In this document: positions 6,168 to 12,142 of the stretch, in pieces
Layout: each line of letters starts with the position of its first letter
Position numbering within the stretch: position 1 is the first letter of the stretch
Assembly: GCA_934351705.1 (NCBI GenBank)
Contig: CAKRJK010000015.1
Location: 1 to 12,142 of the forward strand
Source: an uncultured Lachnospiraceae bacterium
Lineage (GTDB): Bacteria > Bacillota > Clostridia > Lachnospirales > Lachnospiraceae
Direction of reading: 5' to 3'
Length of the DNA: 12,142 bases
The notes under the pieces: model-generated
Database searches by the model: none
The model's input: the letters and a program-made list of their open reading frames with translations, nothing else
Told to the model about the DNA's origin: nothing
Translations under genes and position numbers: made by a program

Positions 6168-7846
6168 TAGGATTTTTTGGTTTTTTGTGCGAGATTTTTC
6201 ATTTCGCGTGCATTCTCCAGTACTGTATCTGTGATACTCACTCCGCCGAGCATTCTTGCCAGCTCTTCCACGCTCTCTGTGGCATCTAATTTGACGATGT
6301 GCGAATGCGTTTTATCCTGTTCCGTCCGTTTTTCAATCAGAAAATGTGTGTCTGCCATCGCCGCAATCTGCGGAAGATGTGTGATACAGATAATTTGATG
6401 GTTCTTTCCTATCAAATTCATTTTTTCGGAAACCTTTTGTGCCGTGCGACCGCTGATTCCCGTGTCAATCTCATCAAAGATCAACGTCTCGATCTCATCG
6501 TTTTCTGCCAGTACCGTTTTGAGTGCCAGCATGATTCTGGAAAGTTCGCCGCCGGATGCAACTGCCTTTAACGGCTTGATACTCTCCCCCGGATTCAGGG
6601 AAATCAAAAACTCTGCATCGTCGATTCCGTTCGCGGTAAAGTGGTCACACTCCTCAAAGTGCATTTCAAAACGAACGGTCTCAAAATTCAATTCTTTTAA
6701 GTGTTCTTCCACCAGTGCCGACAGCTCTTTTGCATATTTTTTTCGCATATCGGACAATTTTCGGCTGTACAGGCTGAGCTCTTCTTTTGCTGTCGCTTCT
6801 TTTTGTTTTAACTCCTCCAGATACGCATCATAATCTTCCAATTCTCTGACACGCTCTTCTTTTTGACTGCATACCTCAAGAATCTGTTCGATCGTATTTC
6901 CGTATTTTGATTTTAAATGGTTGATTTCATCCAGACGCTGTTCTGTCTCATAAAAAGACTCCTGCTCAAACTCACTCTGACTGATATAGTCTGCCAGCTC
7001 CCTGTTAAAATCATTCAAAAGATTGTCTATCTGTGCAAGCTGTTCTTCCAAATCTTCGATCTTGTTGTCGTAAGCGGACACCGAAGATAATTCTCTGACA
7101 GCCCTTCCCAGTCTGTCTGACGCACTCTCTGCTCCGTCCGAGGTCTGCTGCTGTGCCGTCATGCAGGCTTCCATAATCTTTTTGCCGTTTATCATTTTGC
7201 GGTAAAGTTCTTCCAATGCTTCATCTTCACCGATTTCAAGATTCGCCCGCTGAATCTCATCTATCTCAAACTGCAAAAAAGAGAGTTCTCTTTTCTGCTG
7301 CTCTTTATCCAGATCATTTTCTTCTAATTCCTGTCGGATTTCGGTATATGCCTCATAAGACTGTCTGACGTTCTCTTTGACCTTAGCCAGATCGTCTTTG
7401 GCATACTCATCCAAAAGCATTAACTGATGCTTTTTTTGTACAAGCGACTGATGTTCATGCTGTCCGTGAATATCAATCAAAAGTCCCGCAACTTCTTTTA
7501 ATTTTGCTGCGGAAACGCTCTCGGAATTAATTTTTGCAACACTTCTCCCACCCGAGATTCTTCGGCTCATAATCACCGTTCCGTCCTCGGGATAGATGTC
7601 CATATCCTTTAACTGCTGCACTTTCGCGGTATCCATAACATCAAATACCAGTTCTGCCAATGCATAGTCTGCATTTTCCTTTATCATCTCTTTTGGTACT
7701 TTCTCGCCAAGTGCCATTCCGATCGACCCGATGATCAGAGATTTTCCGGCTCCCGTTTCTCCGGTTAAAATATTGAGTCCCTGCTCAAAATCAACCTCCA
7801 ATTCGTCGATCAAAGCTAAATTTTTCACATGTAGATTTCTTAGCAT
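6167..7846 (-). CDS. recN: DNA repair protein RecN (SMC-like ATPase)
   Basis: RecN is recruited early to DNA double-strand breaks and helps bring ends together for RecA-dependent repair. The 559-residue length is normal. The ATPase head is split: Walker A GETGAGKS (29-36) and the conserved DIHGQHEHQSL (125-135) lie in the N-terminal half. The signature SGGELSR (431-437), Walker B LIFDEID (455-461) and THLPQIAA (489-496) lie in the C-terminal half. A Glu/Lys/Leu-rich coiled coil spans about 150-390. The AAGGAG ribosome site (7852-7857) overlaps the argR stop codon, only five bases from the ATG, so translation of the pair is probably coupled. argR-recN adjacency is conserved in Firmicutes. The end of the gene overlaps the probable spoIVB promoter. 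Confidence 0.98.
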   Translation of the reverse strand: MLRNLHVKNLALIDELEVDFEQGLNILTGETGAGKSLIIGSIGMALGEKVPKEMIKENADYALAELVFDVMDTAKVQQLKDMDIYPEDGTVIMSRRISGGRSVAKINSESVSAAKLKEVAGLLIDIHGQHEHQSLVQKKHQLMLLDEYAKDDLAKVKENVRQSYEAYTEIRQELEENDLDKEQQKRELSFLQFEIDEIQRANLEIGEDEALEELYRKMINGKKIMEACMTAQQQTSDGAESASDRLGRAVRELSSVSAYDNKIEDLEEQLAQIDNLLNDFNRELADYISQSEFEQESFYETEQRLDEINHLKSKYGNTIEQILEVCSQKEERVRELEDYDAYLEELKQKEATAKEELSLYSRKLSDMRKKYAKELSALVEEHLKELNFETVRFEMHFEECDHFTANGIDDAEFLISLNPGESIKPLKAVASGGELSRIMLALKTVLAENDEIETLIFDEIDTGISGRTAQKVSEKMNLIGKNHQIICITHLPQIAAMADTHFLIEKRTEQDKTHSHIVKLDATESVEELARMLGGVSITDTVLENAREMKNLAQKTKKS

Positions 7847-7855
7847 TCTTTCTCC

Positions 7856-8308
7856 TTATTCTCCTAATATTCTGCGAAGACGCTCCATCAGATTCTCATT
7901 ATCCTCCACCGAACGCACTGCACACATAATCGTGTCATCTCCCGCAATCGTACCTACGATTTCATGGAAATTCATAGCGTCCAATGCCGCCGCAACTGCC
8001 ATTGCCATACCCGCAACCGTGCGGATCACCAATATGTTCTGTGCCATATCCATAGAGGCAAATCCATCTTTTAAAACACGGATGTATTTTTCTGCCATAT
8101 TGCCGTTTGTCTCGGTCAGCTGCACATATTTTTGTTTGCCGCTGTTCATTGCCACCCTTGTCAAACGCAGCTCACGGATATCTCTTGAAACCGTTGCCTG
8201 TGTGACCTGATAGCCTTCCGCCTCTAATTTTTCGGATAATTCATCCTGTGTTTCGATTTCGTTCTTGTTGATAATTTCTAAAATTTTTGCATGACGTTTT
8301 GATTTCAT
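7856..8308 (-). CDS. argR: Arginine repressor ArgR/AhrC
   Basis: Arginine-dependent hexameric regulator that represses arginine synthesis genes and, in many Firmicutes, activates arginine breakdown. The 150-residue length is typical. The N-terminal winged helix (about 1-70) has the recognition segment QATVSRDIREL (37-47). The C-terminal domain (about 78-150) forms the hexamer and binds arginine through GTIAGDDTI (119-127, with Asp124 and Asp125). AAAGGAG at 8314-8320 lies five bases before the ATG. It follows nadK by 26 bases and precedes recN by 9, so it is most likely carried on the shared transcript. No arginine genes are in this window, and I saw no obvious promoter or ARG box in the short gap upstream. 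Confidence 0.97.
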   Translation of the reverse strand: MKSKRHAKILEIINKNEIETQDELSEKLEAEGYQVTQATVSRDIRELRLTRVAMNSGKQKYVQLTETNGNMAEKYIRVLKDGFASMDMAQNILVIRTVAGMAMAVAAALDAMNFHEIVGTIAGDDTIMCAVRSVEDNENLMERLRRILGE

Positions 8309-8334
8309 GTCTACTCCTTTCGATGTATCCTGTC

Positions 8335-9195
8335 CTATAAATAGGTTTGCATCTTCTTACTCAGGTTTTCCAAAAAGCTGAGCTTGCTAAGTTTTAAAAT
8401 CTGGGCTGAACTTTCTGCTTTGCGCACAAACAGCTTATCTCCCACTCCCATACGAATCGGATAATCTCCGTCAAAGCTCGCCTCCGCAATCTCCTCCGAT
8501 TCGCTGTTTCTTTCTTCTATTTCAATCTCAATGCAGTCCTCCGCACTGAGTACAATACTCTTGGAATTTAAATTATGCGGATTGATCGGGGTAACCAGCA
8601 AAAGCTCTGCTTTCGGATCTACGATTGGTCCGCCTGCTGACAGATTATACGCTGTGGAGCCGTTCGGCGATGCAATGATCATGCCGTCCGCCGTATAAGT
8701 ACTTAAATATTCCCCGTTGACACGCAGTACAATCTTTTTTACGGAAAACTGATTGCTTCTATGAAGGATGATATCATTAAAGGCTACCTGACTTTCTGTC
8801 CGTTCGCCATTCACGATACAATATCCCTCCAGCATCATCCGCCGTTCTATCATATAATTGCCCTGCATAATCTCATCGATCGCAGTATAGACATTTGCTC
8901 TCTCCAGCTCACAAAGATAACCCAGTGTTCCCAAATTGACACCGATCAGAGGCACTCCCTGTTCATGTAAATCCCTTGCCGCACGTATCAACGTTCCGTC
9001 ACCGCCAAGTACTAAGACACACTCGGTCTCCTTTGGGAGCAGGTTTGGACTGACGCAGTCTACGCTCTCTTTGCCGCCGCTGCTCAGATAGTAAGAACAA
9101 GTGCCTCCCTTTTTCTCTATATACTCTTTCAACTGATTCGTCAGGGATGCGTCTTTATCCTTTTGTATGTTCGTCACAATAAAAAAATGTTTCAT
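8335..9195 (-). CDS. nadK: NAD kinase
   Basis: Phosphorylates NAD at the 2' position of its adenosine ribose to make NADP, the only de novo route to this cofactor; cytosolic. The 286 residues contain the nucleotide motif GGDGTLIRAARD (64-75, catalytic Asp66), NLGTLGYL (87-94), the NAD-contacting FNDIILHR (139-146) and the long conserved segment TADGMIIASPNGSTAY (168-183), followed by SAGGPIVDP (186-194). The start lies two bases after the tlyA stop. The nearest purine-rich site, GGAG (9209-9212), is 13 bases away, longer than usual, so initiation probably depends on ribosomes finishing tlyA. The family match leaves little doubt about function. Confidence 0.98.
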   Translation of the reverse strand: MKHFFIVTNIQKDKDASLTNQLKEYIEKKGGTCSYYLSSGGKESVDCVSPNLLPKETECVLVLGGDGTLIRAARDLHEQGVPLIGVNLGTLGYLCELERANVYTAIDEIMQGNYMIERRMMLEGYCIVNGERTESQVAFNDIILHRSNQFSVKKIVLRVNGEYLSTYTADGMIIASPNGSTAYNLSAGGPIVDPKAELLLVTPINPHNLNSKSIVLSAEDCIEIEIEERNSESEEIAEASFDGDYPIRMGVGDKLFVRKAESSAQILKLSKLSFLENLSKKMQTYL

Positions 9196-9197
9196 AA

Positions 9198-9992
9198 TTA
9201 GTCTAAATCTCCGTGTGCTGCCGCTACCACTGCGTCAACGTCAATGTGCTCTCCCTCAGAGCTGCCTTTTTGTATATGTACCAGATATTCGATATTTCCC
9301 TCAGGTCCTTTTATCGGAGAGTACTCCAGATGTAATATGGAAAATCCCAATTCCTTTGCATCGGAAATAACCTTTTCGATCACTTCACGATGGACATTCG
9401 CATCGCGGACCACTCCTTTTTTCCCGACTTTCTCCCGTCCTGCTTCAAACTGCGGTTTGATCAGACACACCATCTGACCGCCGTCCTTTAACAGTTCCTT
9501 TGCCGCCGGAAGTACTTTGGACAGTGAGATAAACGAAACATCCACGGACGCAAAATCGAGTCTGTCGTCTATATCCTCCGGTGTCACATAACGGATATTT
9601 GTCTTTTCCATGCAGACCACACGCTCGTCTGTGCGTAATTTCCATGCAAACTGTCCGTATCCGACATCCACCGCATAGACTTTTTTTGCACCGTTTTGAA
9701 GCATACAGTCCGTAAATCCTCCGGTAGAAGCTCCGATGTCCATACAGACCTGATCCTTCAAAGAAATCCCGAAATGTGTCATTGCCTTTTCTAATTTCAG
9801 ACCACCTCTGCTGACATACTTCAGCGTGTTTCCCCGCACTTCGATCACAGCATCGTCCGACACCTTTGTTCCGGCTTTGTCCTCCCTTTGCTGATTGACA
9901 AAAACATTGCCCTCCATAATCATTGTTTTTGCCTTCTCCCGCGAAGGTGCAAGCCCTTTATTTACCAATAAAATATCTAATCTTTCTTTCAT
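9198..9992 (-). CDS. tlyA: TlyA-type rRNA 2'-O-methyltransferase
   Basis: The TlyA family methylates ribose 2'-OH of cytidines in 16S and/or 23S rRNA, known from mycobacteria to affect sensitivity to capreomycin-type drugs; which site is modified here cannot be told. The 264-residue protein has an N-terminal S4 RNA-binding domain (about 4-62, RLDILLVNKGLAPSREKA) and an FtsJ-like SAM methyltransferase domain (about 62-245). The latter has the SAM-binding CMDIGASTGGFTD (83-95) and AVDVGYGQ (107-114), plus DVSFISL (151-157) and LIKPQFE (177-183), where Asp and Lys belong to the catalytic set. The ATG overlaps the dxs stop as ATGA, with GGAG (9998-10001) inside the end of dxs, indicating coupled translation. 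dxs-tlyA-nadK order is widespread in Clostridia. Confidence 0.96.
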   Translation of the reverse strand: MKERLDILLVNKGLAPSREKAKTMIMEGNVFVNQQREDKAGTKVSDDAVIEVRGNTLKYVSRGGLKLEKAMTHFGISLKDQVCMDIGASTGGFTDCMLQNGAKKVYAVDVGYGQFAWKLRTDERVVCMEKTNIRYVTPEDIDDRLDFASVDVSFISLSKVLPAAKELLKDGGQMVCLIKPQFEAGREKVGKKGVVRDANVHREVIEKVISDAKELGFSILHLEYSPIKGPEGNIEYLVHIQKGSSEGEHIDVDAVVAAAHGDLD

Positions 9993-11857
9993 TTGCTCTC
10001 CATATGCTTTGCTATAATTTTGTCCGTCACAGTTTCTGCATCAAGACCTACTTCCCGATATAAGATGTCCACATTTCCGTGCTCCACATACTCGTCCTCA
10101 ATCGCAATCTGCAACAGTTCACACGGATACCCGCTATCCTGCAAATACGCCGCTACCTGCGTACCGAAACCTCCGCTTGCCACATTTTCTTCCATTGTAA
10201 CAAACAAATCATGGCTTTTCGCCAGATAATCAATCGTCACCGTATCGATCGGCTTCGCAAACCGTGCGTTGACAAGTGAACAGACATATCCTTTTTCTTT
10301 GAGTTTTGCACATACCTCCAACGCGGTCTTTACCATGCTTCCGAGTGCCAGAATACAAATCTCCTTCTCCTCGCAGATTACTTCACTCTTGCCGTACATG
10401 ACAGAGGTACGCATATCTGCCAATCCGTCATAAGCTTCTCCGCGCGGATAACGGATTGCAACCGGTCCTTGAAAATCAATTGCAAATCGAAGCATATCCG
10501 CAAACTCCCATTTGTTCTTCGGTGCCATCACCGTCATATTCGGGATACTGCAAAGATACGAAAGGTCAAAAATACCCTGATGTGTCTCACCGTCGCTTCC
10601 GACCAGCCCTGCCCTGTCAATGGCAAACACGACATGAAGATTCTGGATACAGACATCGTGAAGGATCTGGTCATAGGCTCTCTGCAAAAAGGATGAATAC
10701 ACCGCAACAACCGGGATCATTCCTCCCGCTGCTAAACCTGCCGCAAACGTCACGGCATGTTCTTCCGCAATTCCCACATCAAAGAAACGCTGCGGATAAT
10801 CCCTGTGAAATCTCTTCAAGCCCGTTCCGTCCTGCATTGCCGCCGTAATTGCAACAACCTGGCCGTTTTCCTTTGCAATATGGCAGATTTCTTTTGAAAA
10901 GACATCGGTGTAATCCGGTTTTTGTTTTTTTCTGTTCGGCAATCCCGTTTTGATGTCAAACGGCTCCGCTCCGTGGAAACGTGACGGATAGCGTTCTGCC
11001 GGCATATAGCCGCGTCCCTTCTGGGTAATGCAATGCACCATCACAGGACCTTCCACTCTGGACGCTTCTTTGAACACCTTTGTCATTTTTGCAATATCGT
11101 GACCGTCCACCGGTCCGAGATATGTGATCCCCATGTTCTCATAAATCATTCCCGGTATGATCAACTGCTTGATACTGCTCTTGGTCTTTCGCACCTTCTC
11201 GACAATCCGCTCGCCGTACACCGGTATCCTGCTCAGCGAGTTGGTGACATCCTCTTTTAATTCATTGTAATATTCTGCGGTTCGCAGGCTGTTTAAGTGA
11301 TTGGACAAGCCGCCTACATTTTTGGAGATGGACATATTGTTATCATTTAAAACAATAATAAAATTCTTCTTAATCTCTGCGGCATTGTTGAGTGCCTCAA
11401 ACGCCATTCCTCCGGTCAATGCCCCGTCTCCGATCACGGAAACCACCTTATAATCCTGATTTAAAATATCACGGGCTCTGGCATATCCCAGTCCTGCCGA
11501 GATTGACGTCGAGCTGTGACCTGTTCCGAACGCATCACATCTGCTTTCTCCCGGTTTCGGGAAACCGCTCATTCCGCCGTATTTGCGAAGTTCGTCAAAT
11601 CCTGCCTGTCTTCCGGTCAGGATCTTATGTGTATATGACTGATGTCCGACATCCCAGATAATCTTATCTGTCGGAAGATCAAATACCAGGTGCAGTGCCA
11701 TCGTAAGCTCTACAACACCCAGATTGGATGCGAGATGTCCGCCTGTCTCCGATATTTTTTCTATCAGAAATTGGCGTATCTCTCCTGCCAATATCTCTAA
11801 TTCCGCCGGCGTAAGTTTCTTAATATCATTCGCCTTTTTTATTTTTTCCAATACCAT
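9989..11857 (-). CDS. dxs: 1-deoxy-D-xylulose-5-phosphate synthase
   Basis: Thiamine-diphosphate enzyme that condenses pyruvate with glyceraldehyde 3-phosphate, the first step of the MEP isoprenoid pathway; its product also feeds thiamine and pyridoxal synthesis in many bacteria. The 622 residues match the family length. Domain I has HLASNLGVVELT (41-52), GHQSYTHK (71-78) and the thiamine-diphosphate/Mg motif GDGALTGGMAFEALNNA (143-159). Domain II has the GPVDGHD (248-254) junction region and AEEHAVTFAAG (364-374) with the conserved Glu that activates the thiazolium. It also has DRAGLVGSDGETHQG (414-428). Domain III is the transketolase C-terminal fold. AGAGGTG (11866-11872), eight bases before the ATG, overlaps the ispA stop. 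The pairing with ispA places early and late isoprenoid steps in one transcript. Confidence 0.98.
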   Translation of the reverse strand: MVLEKIKKANDIKKLTPAELEILAGEIRQFLIEKISETGGHLASNLGVVELTMALHLVFDLPTDKIIWDVGHQSYTHKILTGRQAGFDELRKYGGMSGFPKPGESRCDAFGTGHSSTSISAGLGYARARDILNQDYKVVSVIGDGALTGGMAFEALNNAAEIKKNFIIVLNDNNMSISKNVGGLSNHLNSLRTAEYYNELKEDVTNSLSRIPVYGERIVEKVRKTKSSIKQLIIPGMIYENMGITYLGPVDGHDIAKMTKVFKEASRVEGPVMVHCITQKGRGYMPAERYPSRFHGAEPFDIKTGLPNRKKQKPDYTDVFSKEICHIAKENGQVVAITAAMQDGTGLKRFHRDYPQRFFDVGIAEEHAVTFAAGLAAGGMIPVVAVYSSFLQRAYDQILHDVCIQNLHVVFAIDRAGLVGSDGETHQGIFDLSYLCSIPNMTVMAPKNKWEFADMLRFAIDFQGPVAIRYPRGEAYDGLADMRTSVMYGKSEVICEEKEICILALGSMVKTALEVCAKLKEKGYVCSLVNARFAKPIDTVTIDYLAKSHDLFVTMEENVASGGFGTQVAAYLQDSGYPCELLQIAIEDEYVEHGNVDILYREVGLDAETVTDKIIAKHMESK

Positions 11858-11870
11858 GTGATAAACACCT

Positions 11871-12142
11871 CTATTTTTTACGCTCTATAAGCTGTTCGAT
11901 CAACTGATATAAAAATTCATTCTCATACGGCAGCTCTTTTAATTCGTTTAATGCAGACTCCGAAAGTCTTTTTACTTCTGCTTTTGCTTTTTCCATACCC
12001 TCTAATGCAACATAGGTATTTTTGTGGTTCTTCTCATCGGAACCAATTGGTTTTCCCAACTCCTCCTGCGTACCGATGATGTCCAAAATATCATCCTGTA
12101 TCTGGAATGCCAGTCCGATTTTTCTTGCCGCCTGCTCTACCG
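11871..12142 (-). CDS. ispA: Polyprenyl (farnesyl/geranylgeranyl) diphosphate synthase, 3' part
   Basis: Condenses isopentenyl diphosphate with allylic diphosphates to make the C15 or C20 chain precursor for undecaprenyl and quinone lipids. Only the last 90 or so codons are in the window; the frame stays open to the right edge, so the true start lies outside. The visible part begins in the conserved C-terminal helix region and contains the second aspartate-rich motif, FQIQDDILDIIG, with the characteristic Lys-rich GKPIGSDEKNHK and TYVALEGMEKA following, as in IspA-type synthases. An internal TTG at 12086 is not a credible start because the motif begins upstream of it. Its stop TAG overlaps the dxs ribosome site. 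Chain length (C15 versus C20) cannot be decided because the first aspartate-rich motif is missing. Confidence 0.95.
   Translation of the reverse strand, partial: VEQAARKIGLAFQIQDDILDIIGTQEELGKPIGSDEKNHKNTYVALEGMEKAKAEVKRLSESALNELKELPYENEFLYQLIEQLIERKK

Noticed and set aside
6444..6833. 129-codon plus-strand frame opposite recN
   Set aside because: Ser-rich translation of the complement of the recN head and coiled-coil region; no independent support.
7731..8210. 159-codon open frame on the plus strand antisense to recN and argR
   Set aside because: It lies wholly opposite two clear family members, its product is low-complexity and Ser/Ile/Ala-rich, and I saw no ribosome site; it is a shadow frame.
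10456..10848. 130-codon plus-strand frame opposite dxs
   Set aside because: It is Pro/Ser/His-rich with no family resemblance and sits inside a conserved enzyme gene; a shadow frame.
11871..12086. Small 71-codon gene starting at an internal TTG
   Set aside because: The frame is open to the window edge and the upstream codons encode the conserved FQIQDD part of a prenyl diphosphate synthase, so this is the 3' end of a larger gene.

Overview
The window reads as a spore-forming, low-GC Gram-positive chromosome of the Clostridia, most likely a Lachnospiraceae member. The main support is gene order: on the minus strand it carries ispA - dxs - tlyA - nadK - argR - recN - spoIVB - (fic) - spo0A, the isoprenoid / DNA-repair / sporulation block that is conserved across Firmicutes. 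A DUF5688-type protein, a family seen mostly in Lachnospiraceae, lies at the left edge. Genus or species cannot be assigned from this sequence alone.

Right to left, following transcription. The 3' part of ispA (prenyl diphosphate synthase) runs off the right edge. dxs, tlyA and nadK follow with almost no gaps (a 13-bp gap, a 4-bp ATGA overlap and a 2-bp gap). argR and recN follow (gaps of 26 and 9 bp). spoIVB starts 44 bp after recN and has a sigma-G-like promoter overlapping the recN stop. A Fic-family gene with a C-terminal winged helix then sits between spoIVB and spo0A, which are normally adjacent. spo0A has its own promoter with Spo0A-box-like sites and ends in a clear intrinsic terminator. 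A lone glgA (glycogen synthase) continues on the same strand. The only plus-strand gene, encoding the DUF5688-type protein, converges on glgA and the two coding regions overlap by 68 bp.

Functionally the block joins isoprenoid precursor supply (dxs, ispA), rRNA methylation (tlyA), NADP synthesis (nadK), arginine control (argR), break repair (recN), the forespore signalling protease (spoIVB) and the master sporulation regulator (spo0A). The most unusual part is the fic locus. Its upstream region holds four exact copies of the 12-mer TTATTTCAAAAA in strictly alternating orientation, with centres 32, 21 and 31 bp apart (close to whole helical turns), laid over the fic promoter. This looks like an operator array, possibly autoregulatory, for an accessory AMPylase-type gene inserted into the sporulation locus. 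No stretch longer than 300 bp lacks a gene. I saw no RNA genes, insertion sequences or CRISPR arrays.
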